Below are positions 6,960 to 16,141 of a DNA stretch of 61,391 bases, in pieces; within the stretch, counting starts at the first letter, position 1; each line of letters starts with the position of its first letter. The stretch spans positions 1 through 61,391 of the forward strand of contig JACKNH010000024.1 in the NCBI GenBank assembly GCA_024234975.1, written 5' to 3'. Under the pieces are notes generated by a model. That model had not been told where the DNA came from, searched no databases, and worked only from the letters and a program-made list of their open reading frames with translations. This stretch comes from Gammaproteobacteria bacterium. GTDB lineage: Bacteria > Pseudomonadota > Gammaproteobacteria > Ga0077536. The translations under genes were made by a program, and so were the position numbers.

Positions 6960-8570
6960 TCAGGCAGCGCGTTCGCCTTCGATACAAACCACCTGTGTTT
7001 CGCCAACGACTTCCACGCAGGTCATCAGGCCTTTGGGAATGAACAGACAGTCACCGGGACGCAGCACTTCGATCTGGCCATCCAGGTTGATGCGTAACTG
7101 ACCAGCGATGACCGCACCCACTGTGTCATGGTCGAACCGGCGATCCTGCATGCGCTCGCCAGGCTGATAGATCTTCCGTTCGGCGGTATACCCGCGGATA
7201 CGCACTTTGCGCTGTACGCCTTCGTCGGAAACATCGCCTTCGTTGCGTGCATCCCAGCGCTCCAGCTTGACCGAATGCAGTGCCCGGTACTGGACGACCT
7301 GGTTACCGCCGCGGAACCGGGCTTCGTACAGCGCGGACTCGATGCGACCGTACAACTCCTCGACCTTGGTGTCGTGCGCGGGTATCAACGTTGCCACGCC
7401 CACGGACATGGTCACCGAGCCGTGTCTGGTTGAATTGGTATTCGGGATATTGTTCTGAACAACTGCGCGACGCAGTTGTTCAGCGATGCGCCCGGCATGG
7501 CGGCTGCCGGCGCCCGGGAGCAACACGTGGAAATTGCCACCTTCAATCCGCGCCGCGCAGTCGCCGCTACGACGACCGGATTTGCCCAGCAGCCGGCCGA
7601 TCTTGCGCATAATCTTCTGGTATACCGGCTCACCGTAAACTTCGGCGAAGCCGTCCATGTCGTCCAGCGAGAGGCTCAACAGCGAGACGGGCTTCTTGTC
7701 GCGCAACATACGGTTCCATTCCGAATCCACCCGCTGACGGAATTCCTGCGCGTTCAACAGGCCGGTTTCGTTATCGTGTATCGAGTTGCGAACAATGGTC
7801 TCACTGAGCGTATGGATACGGCCTTGCAGAATTCGGATGTTTTCATCGCGATCGGCGACTTGTCTGACCAGGTCGGTACATTTGTCATTGCTGGTCTTCA
7901 TCCCAACGCGCAGGCTTTCCACTTCATCCTGCAACTGACGCGCGCGGCCGCGAATTTCGGCGCGGTTGGCAGCCACTGCGTAAAGATCCTGCGTCTGCCG
8001 CTGGAACTGCCTCGATGCCAGTACCAGCATGCCCAGAAAAACTGCGACGCATGCGGCGAGCATCATCCCCAGCTTGGTCGCCGTCCCAACCAGTGCCACG
8101 GCCGGCGGCAACAGCGCTAGCACAATGAATGGAATCACCAGGCGCGTCTCGCCACGGTATGCCGCGGTGACCAGCAAAGCCACGGAAAACGACGCTGAAA
8201 CCATCAGCAGTGCTTCGGTAGCCAGGCTCAGATTTACAACTGCCAATGCGACCCCGAAGCCCCAGACGGCGCCACTCAGCGCGAGCGATAGCCACAGCAC
8301 GCCCGGCCAATCCGGCGCATCGCCCAGACCATCGAGTTCAGCCGCCAGGCGACGTGTCGCCATGCCGCGCGCCATCGCGAGAACGCCCACCAGCGCCACG
8401 AAGATCAACGCCTCTTCGACCACCCTCACCCGCATGGCCACGGCCGCCATTGCGACCGCGGCTATCGTTGAATAAATGCATTCCAACACGCCATTGCGAA
8501 CCACCTGCGTGCTGTGGTGAACGCGTGCCGCGCCGGGCGCTGACTTGTCGCTGGAGAGTTCTGCAGCCAT
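6960..8570 (-). CDS. Membrane protein with degenerate GGDEF domain and C-terminal cupin
   Basis: 536 residues from the ATG at 8570 (an upstream GTG at 8621 is possible but less likely). Order: short cytoplasmic N-terminus; about six hydrophobic segments (about 30-190); a charged coiled-coil-like stretch (about 190-260); a GGDEF-fold domain (about 265-430) beginning DNETGLLNAQEF; and a cupin beta-barrel (about 445-536) with FDHDTVGAVIAGQLRINL and LRPGDCLFIPKG. The catalytic signature is EGGNF instead of GG[D/E]EF, so diguanylate cyclase activity is unlikely. The domain may instead bind GTP or act in signalling through the cupin, which could sense a small ligand. It is divergent from the aminotransferase at 8640. 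Confidence 0.85.
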   Translation of the reverse strand: MAAELSSDKSAPGAARVHHSTQVVRNGVLECIYSTIAAVAMAAVAMRVRVVEEALIFVALVGVLAMARGMATRRLAAELDGLGDAPDWPGVLWLSLALSGAVWGFGVALAVVNLSLATEALLMVSASFSVALLVTAAYRGETRLVIPFIVLALLPPAVALVGTATKLGMMLAACVAVFLGMLVLASRQFQRQTQDLYAVAANRAEIRGRARQLQDEVESLRVGMKTSNDKCTDLVRQVADRDENIRILQGRIHTLSETIVRNSIHDNETGLLNAQEFRQRVDSEWNRMLRDKKPVSLLSLSLDDMDGFAEVYGEPVYQKIMRKIGRLLGKSGRRSGDCAARIEGGNFHVLLPGAGSRHAGRIAEQLRRAVVQNNIPNTNSTRHGSVTMSVGVATLIPAHDTKVEELYGRIESALYEARFRGGNQVVQYRALHSVKLERWDARNEGDVSDEGVQRKVRIRGYTAERKIYQPGERMQDRRFDHDTVGAVIAGQLRINLDGQIEVLRPGDCLFIPKGLMTCVEVVGETQVVCIEGERAA

Positions 8571-8639
8571 GATGTTGTGCTTTCGCCGCAGGTTCGACCT
8601 GGTCGGCGAACCGTTTGGCACAGGAATCCGGAGTTGATA

Positions 8640-9800
8640 ATGGGTGACCAGGCGTTCTCCCTACATCGGTGGGAAAGCGAATTTTCTTTAGACCCTGCAC
8701 TGCTTTACCTAAACCATGCAGCGGTCGCGCCGTGGCCGCGGCGGACCGCGGCGGCGGTCGCTGAATTCGCCAAGGAAAATGCGACGCGTGGCGCCACTGA
8801 CTACCCGCGCTGGCTGGGCACCGAACTACGCCTGAAACAGCAGCTGGCAAACTTGCTGAATGCCCCCTCTATCGACGATGTCGCACTGGTCAAAAACACC
8901 TCGGAGGCGCTTTCATTCGTCGCCGCCGGACTGCCCTGGAAGACCGGTGATCGCATCGTAACCAGTGACGAGGAGTTTCCCTCCAACCGTATCGTGTGGG
9001 AGGCGCTGGCGACGAAATTCGGCGTCGAAGTCGTGCGGGTCACACTGGCCGGCCAGGAGGATCCCGAGGCGGCACTGATAGCCGCCTGTAACGAGCGAAC
9101 CCAGCTGCTGGCCATCAGCTCCGTGCAATACGCCAGCGGCTTGCGCCTGGACCTGCAGCGGCTCGGGCAGTTCTGCAGCGAAGCGGATATCTGGTTCTGT
9201 GTCGATGCTATCCAGAGCGTGGGGGCTGTCACATTTGATGTGACAGCCAGCCAGATAGATTTCGCCATGGCCGATGGCCACAAATGGCTGTTAGGGCCAG
9301 AAGGTCTGGGGTTCTTCTACACGACGCCGGCGGCCCGCAACGCGTTGTCGTTATTTGAATATGGCTGGCACATGGTCGAGCACGTTGGCGACTATGATCG
9401 CCTGGACTGGACGCCTGCAAGGTCGGCTCGACGTTTCGAGTGCGGCAGCCCGAATATGGTCGGGACCTATGGGCTGGCTGCCAGCGTCAAACTGTTGCTG
9501 GAATTCGGCATTGAAAACATTGCCAGAACCAACATCGAGAATTCCCTCTATCTCATTGATATTCTAGAAACAACTCCAAAAGTTAAAGCGATTTCGAGGA
9601 AAAATCCTTCAGCGCTGGCCGGCATCGTGACGTTCAAGATCGAAGGCGTCGACCACGGCAAACTGCGCGAGCGGTTGCAGCAGCGGGGCCTGGTCTGCGC
9701 TTACAGAGGCGGTGGGATCAGGTTTTCACCGGACTTTTACCAAGGAAAGGAAATGCTGGACCGGGCGGTCAGACTGTTGGCTGAGGAAGCCGGACTTTGA
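8640..9800 (+). CDS. Class V PLP-dependent aminotransferase / cysteine desulfurase-like enzyme
   Basis: 386 residues with the fold-type I layout of the NifS/isopenicillin-N-epimerase group. YLNHAAVAPWP forms the N-terminal substrate motif, the FCVDAIQSVG segment carries the Asp that pairs with the PLP nitrogen, and the Lys in MADGHKWLLGPEGLGF forms the Schiff base. A Cys-containing desulfurase loop is not evident, so an aminotransferase, epimerase or lyase role is as likely as desulfuration. The ATG at 8640 is preceded by GGAG. It converges with tatD and the two coding ends overlap by 32 bp (9769-9800). The natural substrate is unknown. Confidence 0.85.
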   Translation: MGDQAFSLHRWESEFSLDPALLYLNHAAVAPWPRRTAAAVAEFAKENATRGATDYPRWLGTELRLKQQLANLLNAPSIDDVALVKNTSEALSFVAAGLPWKTGDRIVTSDEEFPSNRIVWEALATKFGVEVVRVTLAGQEDPEAALIAACNERTQLLAISSVQYASGLRLDLQRLGQFCSEADIWFCVDAIQSVGAVTFDVTASQIDFAMADGHKWLLGPEGLGFFYTTPAARNALSLFEYGWHMVEHVGDYDRLDWTPARSARRFECGSPNMVGTYGLAASVKLLLEFGIENIARTNIENSLYLIDILETTPKVKAISRKNPSALAGIVTFKIEGVDHGKLRERLQQRGLVCAYRGGGIRFSPDFYQGKEMLDRAVRLLAEEAGL

Positions 9801-10572
9801 ACAAGCGTTCGAAGTTCTCTGCTGTCTGAGCGGCAACTTCCTCGACACGCATTTCTCGCAAGCCGGCAATAAACGCCGCGACGTGTCCCACATAGGCGGG
9901 TTCATTACGCTTACCCCGATGTGGGACCGGCGCCAGCCAGGGTGAATCGGTTTCAATCAGCATGCGCTCGAACGGTACGCGACGGGCGACGTCCTGAACC
10001 TGCTTTGCGCTTTTGAAGCTGACAATTCCGGAGAACGAGATATAGAACCCGAGGTCCATCGCGGCGCTGGCGGTGTCCCAATCGTCGACAAAGCAATGCA
10101 TCACACCGCCGACCTCATCTGCCCGCGCCTGCCGTAACACTTCAATGACATCCGCTGCGCTGTCGCGCGTGTGAATGATCAGCGGCTTGCCCAGTTCTTT
10201 TGCCGCTGTGATGTGCGCGCGAAACCTATCGCGCTGCCAGGTCAGATCACCGGTACTGCGAAAATAATCGAGCCCTGTTTCACCGATGGCGACAATTTCA
10301 GGTTCGCAACCCAGCGCAATGAGTCTGGCCGCGTCGGGTTCCGATGCCAGCAAGTCGGCATTGGGATGGACGCCCACTGACGCCGAGACATCCGCTTCGC
10401 TCTGCGCCAACGCCAGAACGCCGGGCGCTGATGCCAGATCGACACACACGCACAACATGTGACCAACGCCGGCATTGCGCGCCCTTTCCAGGATTTCGCC
10501 AGCCTGTTCGCCGGATTCCTCGGCAACAATCGGTATATGGCAATGCGAATCTACAAAAGGACGGACATTCAT
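9769..10572 (-). CDS. tatD: TatD-family metal-dependent hydrolase (DNase)
   Basis: 267 residues, TIM-barrel amidohydrolase fold. Metal ligands match the family: DSHCHI near the N-terminus, Glu in AIGETGLDYFR, His in PLIIHTRDS, His in GVMHCFVDDW and Asp in LIETDSPWLAPVPHRG. Family members act as Mg-dependent 3'-5' nucleases in DNA repair and quality control. It is the last gene of a long minus-strand series that in Pseudomonas also reads tmk-holB-pilZ-tatD. Its 3' end overlaps the convergent aminotransferase gene. Confidence 0.93.
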   Translation of the reverse strand: MNVRPFVDSHCHIPIVAEESGEQAGEILERARNAGVGHMLCVCVDLASAPGVLALAQSEADVSASVGVHPNADLLASEPDAARLIALGCEPEIVAIGETGLDYFRSTGDLTWQRDRFRAHITAAKELGKPLIIHTRDSAADVIEVLRQARADEVGGVMHCFVDDWDTASAAMDLGFYISFSGIVSFKSAKQVQDVARRVPFERMLIETDSPWLAPVPHRGKRNEPAYVGHVAAFIAGLREMRVEEVAAQTAENFERLFKVRLPQPTV

Positions 10573-10660
10573 CTCGATGGAGGTCGTGTCAGGGGGAGTT
10601 ACAGCTCAGGCTACGGATATGCGGGGCAACAGGTGTGCCGGCTAAGCAGCACAGCGTGCA

Positions 10661-11011
10661 TTACATCGTATGGGTCGGTCGATCAGACTTGAGTGCGCCT
10701 GCCAGCTGATTTTCGATCTTGTTACGCGTGGCGCCGTTATCCAGTTCACTGAACTGAACGCCGATGCCCGCCGTCTTGTTGCCCTGGGCGCCACGGGGCG
10801 TGATCCACACCACCCGTCCTGCCACCGGCAACTTTTCCTTGTTGTCGGTCAACGTCAGCAACATGAATACTTCATCACCGATTTTGTAGGATTTGTCGGT
10901 CGGAATGAACAGGCCACCGTTCTTTATGAACGGCATATACGCCGCATAAAGCGAGCTCTTATCGCGAATCGTCAAAGACAGAATGCCTTGCCGCGGATTC
11001 TTGGTGCTCAT
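10661..11011 (-). CDS. pilZ: PilZ, type IV pilus biogenesis protein (PilZ domain)
   Basis: 116 residues, nearly all one PilZ domain. It has the sequence hallmarks of the true pilus PilZ: GILSLTIRDKSSLYAAYMPF, then NGGLFIPTDKSYKIGDEVF, and VVWITPRGAQGN...GIGVQF. Like P. aeruginosa PilZ it lacks the RxxxR c-di-GMP-binding arm, so it is expected to act through protein contacts (PilB and FimX in other species) rather than as a c-di-GMP receptor. The ATG at 11011 overlaps the holB stop (ATGA), indicating translational coupling. No pilus structural genes are in the window. Confidence 0.93.
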   Translation of the reverse strand: MSTKNPRQGILSLTIRDKSSLYAAYMPFIKNGGLFIPTDKSYKIGDEVFMLLTLTDNKEKLPVAGRVVWITPRGAQGNKTAGIGVQFSELDNGATRNKIENQLAGALKSDRPTHTM

Positions 11012-12045
11012 AGTTTTGCCTGTGCTGTCTTCCCGCTGGCGCGCGCCCACGCTATCAGCAAGCTGTCGATGATGTCCTGCGCGCGTATCCCGGTGGCCCC
11101 TACCAACGTGTTCTGGTATTCGACCACCAACTCGTAAAGCTTGAAAGCTGCGCCTAAGTCTAATCGATCGGCCAACTTAATCAACCGGTTATCGACGACA
11201 CTTCCGGTGAGACTCAATTCGTGGGGCGGTGCCCCGCTCTGCCGGTAAATCGTGAATTCCAGTACCTGGCGACAGCCACTGACCAACTGGGCCGGCGTCA
11301 ACCTGGACAACCGGCTGCCAACCACCATCGGCGGCGTAGCTCCCTCCGCCAGTTCCGCCAGCTGCTCGATCAGTGTGGTGATGGGCGGCTGCTCGCCCTC
11401 CTCCAGCATGGCGAGTGCCGGCAAAGGTGCACCGTTGCTCACGCTGAGTACGGCTTCCGCCTGGGCACGGTCGGCACCGCCCTGCCCGCACAACCAATCC
11501 ACCGCCTGCGTACGGTCGAGGAGATCCAGCACGATACTCTGGCAGCGGCTGCGAACGGTGACAGGAAGCCGGTTCGCAACATGTGAAACCAACAGCAGCA
11601 CGGCGCCAGCCGGAGGTTCCTCAAGCGTTTTCAGCAAAGCGTTGGCCGCACCGCGCTGCATGGCCTCTGCGGGGGTGATGATGGCGACCTTGTGGCGGCC
11701 GTAATGACTGGTCAATGCAAAAAACTGGCTGACCTCGCGGATACTGTCAATCGGCAATGCCTTGCCCGTTTCCTCGGGCTGGGCCACGAGGAAATCCGGA
11801 TGCGAACCGGCGACGAACAGGTTGCAACTGCGGCACCGGCTGCATGGCAAACCGTCGTCCGCCGGCGATTCGCACAACAGCGACTGCGCGAGCAGTTGCG
11901 CGAAACGCCCTTTGCCAACGCCTGCACGTCCGCGGAGAAGCAAACCATGCGCAAGCCTGTCGCTGGCCACTGAACGCTGCAGCATCTGCCAGGGTTCAAG
12001 CAACCACGGGTATAACGCTTTCTGATCAGGGCGCGCTTCAGCCAC
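11008..12045 (-). CDS. holB: DNA polymerase III subunit delta-prime
   Basis: About 345 residues of the AAA+ clamp-loader fold. A Walker-A-like segment LRGRAGVGKGRFAQ, a four-cysteine zinc module (CESPADDGLPCSRCRSC) and the sensor-containing LLKTLEEPPAGAVLLL all match HolB. It forms part of the gamma-complex that loads the sliding clamp. I chose the GTG at 12045, just overlapping the end of tmk; a TTG at 12072 would extend the protein by nine residues. It is coupled to pilZ downstream by an ATGA overlap. Confidence 0.94.
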   Translation of the reverse strand: MAEARPDQKALYPWLLEPWQMLQRSVASDRLAHGLLLRGRAGVGKGRFAQLLAQSLLCESPADDGLPCSRCRSCNLFVAGSHPDFLVAQPEETGKALPIDSIREVSQFFALTSHYGRHKVAIITPAEAMQRGAANALLKTLEEPPAGAVLLLVSHVANRLPVTVRSRCQSIVLDLLDRTQAVDWLCGQGGADRAQAEAVLSVSNGAPLPALAMLEEGEQPPITTLIEQLAELAEGATPPMVVGSRLSRLTPAQLVSGCRQVLEFTIYRQSGAPPHELSLTGSVVDNRLIKLADRLDLGAAFKLYELVVEYQNTLVGATGIRAQDIIDSLLIAWARASGKTAQAKL

Positions 12046-12673
12046 GGGCTTCACCGGCAAGCAATTGCGCAAGGGCGGACTCGATCTCTGCCCCTACCTC
12101 GTCTATCGAGCGCTGCGCATCGATGACGACATGGCTTGCGAAGCGGTTGGCGCGCGCCAGGTAGAGCGCTCGCACACGCTCGAAGAACGCCACCGTCTCA
12201 GCCTCAAACCTGTCCTCAGCGCTGCGCTTACGTGCCCTGGCCAGGGCCGCGTCCACCGGGGCATCCAGCACCAGCACGCAATCAGGTCGTAACGAGTGCT
12301 GGACGAAATCCTCCAGCGCGCCGATGCGTTCGAGTGATATCTGCCTACCGCCCCCCTGATAGGCGTAGGTTGCGTCGGTAAACCTGTCGCACAGTACGAT
12401 CGCACCACGCGCCAGCGCTGGTTTGATGACCTTGGCAATATGCTCAGCGCGTGCGGCGAACATCAATAACAGTTCGGCGTCCACCGACATGCCGGTATAG
12501 GTCTTATCAAGCAGAACATTTCTGATGGCCTCACCAACAGGCGTCCCTCCAGGCTCCCGGGTAACGACAAGCTCGCGGCCACTGGCGGAAAGATATGCCT
12601 GTGCACGCTGTAGCTGCGTGGTCTTGCCCACACCCTCAATGCCTTCCAGCGTGATGAACAGTCCGCGCGACAT
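12038..12673 (-). CDS. tmk: Thymidylate kinase
   Basis: 211 residues, the usual length. The P-loop is LEGIEGVGKTTQL, the nucleotide-binding DRF motif appears as LCDRFTDATYAYQGGGRQ, and VTREPGGTPVGEAIR is the dTMP-side loop. It phosphorylates dTMP to dTDP for DNA synthesis. The start codon overlaps the mltG stop by one base (TGATG), so the two are translationally coupled. Order mltG-tmk-holB is conserved in gammaproteobacteria. Confidence 0.97.
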   Translation of the reverse strand: MSRGLFITLEGIEGVGKTTQLQRAQAYLSASGRELVVTREPGGTPVGEAIRNVLLDKTYTGMSVDAELLLMFAARAEHIAKVIKPALARGAIVLCDRFTDATYAYQGGGRQISLERIGALEDFVQHSLRPDCVLVLDAPVDAALARARKRSAEDRFEAETVAFFERVRALYLARANRFASHVVIDAQRSIDEVGAEIESALAQLLAGEARG

Positions 12674-13689
12674 CAGCGTTTCAACTGGAATTCGCGCACC
12701 GCGCGGTTGTGCTCCGTCAGCGTTGCGGAGAACTGGTGCGAGCCATCGCCCCTGGCGACAAAATACAGTGCGTCGCCATCAGCGGGATGGAGGGCCGCAT
12801 CGATGGCTGCAAGTCCGGGCATGGCGATGGGCGTAGGTGGCAGACCGAAGCGGGTATACGAGTTGTATGGCGTGTCGTTTTCCAGATCACGGCGACGAAG
12901 ATTGCCATCAAAGGCCGGACCAATGCCGTAAATCACCGTGGGATCAGTCTGCAATTTCATTCCCTTCTGCAATCTTCTGACAAACACACCACCGATTGCC
13001 GGCCGCTCCCGCGCCAACCCGGTTTCTTTTTCGATGATGGACGCCATGATCAACGCTTCATAAGGCGACTCGTACGGCAGGTCGGCCGCGCGCTGGTCCC
13101 ACGCCGACGCCAAGACCTGATCCATCGCCTTGTACGCACGCTGCAGGATATCAAGATCACGCATGCCTCGGGTGAAGTGATACGTCTCCGGTAGAAACAA
13201 TCCTTCGGGGTGTTCGAAACTTGAACCCACTGATTCCAGAATCTGGCTGTCGCTCAATTCGTCCACGGTATGAATCAGCACCGGATCCTGGCCCAGCCGT
13301 GATTTCAAATCGGTGAAGGTGATGCCTTCAGGAAACGTGAACGCATATTGGATGACCTGGCCGCTGACGAAAAGATCGAAAATTTCCCGCGGCGTCATAC
13401 CGTCCCGCAGTACATATTCGCCGACCTTGATACTACCGGCGATCTCCCTGCGCCGCGCATCCAGCCGCAGGATAATTGGCCGGACCGCAACGCCTTGCGC
13501 CGCCAGGTTCCGGCTGATGCGTCCAACACCTTCCCCGGGCGATACCACGAACACCTGGGTTGACGACGCGAGATGCAGGGGCGTGGCAAGATGACGTTCT
13601 GCATCGTAGTACAGCCAGGCCGCGATTGCCGCCGCGACAACGACGACGACGCATAAAGCGCCCGCGATCATCAACAGCACGCGCTTCAC
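12673..13689 (-). CDS. mltG: Endolytic murein transglycosylase MltG
   Basis: 338 residues: one N-terminal membrane anchor (LMIAGALCVVVVVAAAIAAW), a LysM-like region, and the YceG catalytic domain with the active Glu in ASIIEKETGLARERP and the downstream LQTDPTVIYGIG block. The enzyme cuts nascent glycan strands in the periplasm and is thought to set strand length. It starts with GTG at 13689, overlapping the pabC stop (GTGA). Complete and typical. Confidence 0.96.
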   Translation of the reverse strand: MKRVLLMIAGALCVVVVVAAAIAAWLYYDAERHLATPLHLASSTQVFVVSPGEGVGRISRNLAAQGVAVRPIILRLDARRREIAGSIKVGEYVLRDGMTPREIFDLFVSGQVIQYAFTFPEGITFTDLKSRLGQDPVLIHTVDELSDSQILESVGSSFEHPEGLFLPETYHFTRGMRDLDILQRAYKAMDQVLASAWDQRAADLPYESPYEALIMASIIEKETGLARERPAIGGVFVRRLQKGMKLQTDPTVIYGIGPAFDGNLRRRDLENDTPYNSYTRFGLPPTPIAMPGLAAIDAALHPADGDALYFVARGDGSHQFSATLTEHNRAVREFQLKR

Positions 13690-14519
13690 AGTACGACGCC
13701 GTCCTGTTCGAGCCGACCGATAAGCGCGGCCGTTACCGGGCCCACTTGCAAACTGCGGGATTTACTCTGCAACAACCGAATTACCGGCCAGATTCCGATG
13801 ACAGCGTTGGTGACGAAGATCTCGTCCGCGGTCGCCAGCATATCGTCGGTCAACACGCTCTGGTCGCAAGTCAGCCCGAGGCCGGCTGCGCTCTCGCTCA
13901 CCTGCGCGCGCATGATGCCTGCCACGCCACATTCGAGCAGCGGCGGCGTCAGCAGGCGCCCGTCCTGGACTATAAACAGATTGCTTCGGGTACATTCGAT
14001 AAGGTTGCCTGCTGTGTCGGACATCAGGCCTTCATGTGCTGCAAGTTTGGCCAGTTCGATACTGGCGAGCACCTGCTCGAGACGATTGAGATGTTTGAGG
14101 CCGGCCAAAACCGGATTGCGCGCCAAAGGTGTCGTACATCGCGCGAGCACGATGCCGTTTTTTCTCAGCGTGACGACATCCTCGGGCAACGGACGCATCA
14201 CAACGGCACGGTTGGGCACCGCCGACGCCAATGGCTGGTAGCCACGTCCGCCGCTGCCCCGGGTGACGATGATTTTTGCGACTTCGCTGCGTCCGCGCGA
14301 GGTGAGTTGCGACAGGTCGTTCAGGAGTTCTGCTTCGGTCGGCGCGGGCATGGCCAGCTTTGCGCATCCCGCCTGAAGTCGCTGCCAGTGGCGCGGCCAC
14401 AGACACGGTCTTCCATCACGAATCAATATCGTGGTGAACAGCCCGTCGCCGAAATTGAATCCGCGATCCGCGGTATCGATATACGGCTCGGGCATGCCAT
14501 TGACGAGTACATTGGTCAT
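13686..14519 (-). CDS. pabC: Aminodeoxychorismate lyase (4-amino-4-deoxychorismate lyase)
   Basis: 277 residues of PLP fold-type IV. The PLP-binding Lys lies in LAGLKHLNRLEQVLA, followed by GNLIECTRSNLF and the GVAGIMRAQV segment that grips the phosphate. It makes p-aminobenzoate for folate. The ATG at 14519 starts the conserved MTNVLVNG...GDGLFTT N-terminus; the frame remains open further upstream into fabF but without homology. It lies between fabF and mltG as in most gammaproteobacteria. Confidence 0.94.
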   Translation of the reverse strand: MTNVLVNGMPEPYIDTADRGFNFGDGLFTTILIRDGRPCLWPRHWQRLQAGCAKLAMPAPTEAELLNDLSQLTSRGRSEVAKIIVTRGSGGRGYQPLASAVPNRAVVMRPLPEDVVTLRKNGIVLARCTTPLARNPVLAGLKHLNRLEQVLASIELAKLAAHEGLMSDTAGNLIECTRSNLFIVQDGRLLTPPLLECGVAGIMRAQVSESAAGLGLTCDQSVLTDDMLATADEIFVTNAVIGIWPVIRLLQSKSRSLQVGPVTAALIGRLEQDGVVL

Positions 14520-14538
14520 GCCCTGACCGTGACTTAAA

Positions 14539-15774
14539 TCAGATACGCTTGAATACCAGCGTTCCGTTGGTGCCACCGAATCCGAACGAATTCGACAATG
14601 CCACGTTGATCGGCATTTCGCGCGCGGTGTTCGGAACGTAGTCCAGATCGCACTTCGGATCCGGATTTTCCAGGTTGATGGTCGGCGGCGCCACCTGGTC
14701 GTACAGCGCCATGATGGTGCAGATAGCCTCCACGCCACCGGCAGCGCCAAGCGTGTGACCGATCATGGATTTGCTGGAACTGATGGCAAGCTTGTACGCG
14801 CGGTCACCAAACAATCGCTTCACCGCAAGTGTTTCGGCAATGTCGCCCGCGGGAGTCGACGTGCCGTGCGCATTGATATAACCGATTTCATCAATATTGA
14901 TACCGGCATCGTTCAAGGCCAGTCGCATGCATTCCGCCGCGCCCTCCCCGCCTTCAGACGGCGCCGTCATATGATAGGCATCGCTGTTCATGCCGAAGCC
15001 CATCAATTCAGCATAGATGCGCGCACCGCGTGCGCGGGCATGCTCATACTCTTCCAGCACCATCACGCCGGCGCCATCACTGAGTACAAAGCCGTCGCGA
15101 TCCACATCCCACGGCCGGCTGGCACGCTGGGGCTCGTCATTTCGCGTCGACAATGCTTTCGCTGCGGCGAACCCGCCAATGCCGGTCGGGCACGTCGCTT
15201 TTTCAGAGCCACCGGCAATCATGATGTCGACGTCACCGCGCTCGATTTGGCGGGCGGCGTTACCGATACAGTGCGCACCGGTGGAACATGCCGTCACCAT
15301 CGCATAGTTCGGGCCTTTGAAGCCGTAACGAATGGACAGATTGCCGGCAATCATGTTGATGATATTGCTGGGAACAAAGAACGGCGAAATACGCCGTGGA
15401 CCACCGTCCAGGAAGGACTGGTAGCCCTTTTCGATTCCCGGGAGACCACCAATGCCTGAACCGATCGCGGCGCCGATGCGACCCGCATTTTGTTCGGTGA
15501 CCGTGAATCCGGAATCCTCGATCGCCTGGATGCCTGCGGCCATGCCCAGATGAATGAATGGATCCATCTTTCGCGCTTCCTTGGGCGAAAGATACTTATC
15601 AAGATCCAGACCCCTGATTTCCCCGCCAAAGCGCACCGGAAACTGGGATACATCAAAGCAGGTGATGGGTCCGATGCCGCTGACCCCGTTTTTCATATTG
15701 GCCCACGATTCCGCAACGGAATTCCCGTTCGGAGCCAGTAAGCCCAAACCTGTGACAACGACTCGCCGTTTCAT
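14539..15774 (-). CDS. fabF: 3-oxoacyl-ACP synthase II
   Basis: 411 residues, thiolase fold. The catalytic Cys is in VTACSTGAHCIG, the two His are in INAHGTSTPAGD and SMIGHTLGAAGG, and GFGGTNGTLVF forms the C-terminal active-site loop. FabF elongates acyl-ACP with malonyl-ACP in fatty acid synthesis. It follows acpP, with a strong hairpin between the two that probably sets their relative expression. Confidence 0.97.
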   Translation of the reverse strand: MKRRVVVTGLGLLAPNGNSVAESWANMKNGVSGIGPITCFDVSQFPVRFGGEIRGLDLDKYLSPKEARKMDPFIHLGMAAGIQAIEDSGFTVTEQNAGRIGAAIGSGIGGLPGIEKGYQSFLDGGPRRISPFFVPSNIINMIAGNLSIRYGFKGPNYAMVTACSTGAHCIGNAARQIERGDVDIMIAGGSEKATCPTGIGGFAAAKALSTRNDEPQRASRPWDVDRDGFVLSDGAGVMVLEEYEHARARGARIYAELMGFGMNSDAYHMTAPSEGGEGAAECMRLALNDAGINIDEIGYINAHGTSTPAGDIAETLAVKRLFGDRAYKLAISSSKSMIGHTLGAAGGVEAICTIMALYDQVAPPTINLENPDPKCDLDYVPNTAREMPINVALSNSFGFGGTNGTLVFKRI

Positions 15775-15802
15775 AGTTCTCGCATCAGTCTTAAAAATAC
15801 GA

Positions 15803-15856
15803 AAGGCCGCGATTGGTGGAAGGGGCGCGTTTGACGCGCCCCTTCATCGCGGCCTT
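15803..15856 (-). terminator. Two-stem hairpin plus T-run between acpP and fabF
   Basis: On the minus strand an outer stem AAGGCCGCGAT / ATCGCGGCCTT (15803-15813 with 15846-15856) encloses an inner stem AAGGGGCGCGT / ACGCGCCCCTT (15820-15830 with 15834-15844). It is followed within about 8 bases by TTTTTA. It looks like a partial Rho-independent terminator that lets acpP be expressed above fabF. Confidence 0.75.
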
Positions 15857-15879
15857 CGCCGGAACACCCGCGGCCGGGG

Positions 15880-16116
15880 TTACTCCAGATGCTGATTGAT
15901 ATAGTCGATCGCCTGTTGAACAGTGGTGATCTTCTCGGCTTCCTCGTCCGGAATTTCCGTCTTGAATTCTTCTTCGAGGGCCATCACAAGTTCGACCGTG
16001 TCCAGGGAATCTGCGCCCAGGTCATCTACGAACGAAGCCTCGTTAGTGACTTCCTCTGACTTCACGCCGAGTTGTTCCACTACGATTTTTTTTACGCGCT
16101 CTTCAACGCTACTCAT
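15880..16116 (-). CDS. acpP: Acyl carrier protein
   Basis: 78 residues, strongly acidic. The phosphopantetheine attachment Ser is in the canonical GADSLDTVELVMALEEEF helix. It carries growing acyl chains for fatty acid and lipid A synthesis. The ATG at 16116, with AGGAGGAAAAGC-like spacing (ggtgggaggaaaagca), is the right start; an in-frame ATG eight codons upstream would add an atypical tail. AcpS, which activates it, is encoded at 31292-31672. Confidence 0.98.
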   Translation of the reverse strand: MSSVEERVKKIVVEQLGVKSEEVTNEASFVDDLGADSLDTVELVMALEEEFKTEIPDEEAEKITTVQQAIDYINQHLE

Positions 16117-16141
16117 TGCCTGCTTTTCCTCCCACCTCATT

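Noticed and set aside
6734..7042. Possible small gene after the AT-rich dyad
   Set aside because: Its translation resembles no known family and it overlaps the end of the GGDEF-cupin gene on the other strand.
13560..14537. 325-codon plus-strand frame over pabC/mltG
   Set aside because: It is antisense to conserved genes and lacks any recognisable domain.
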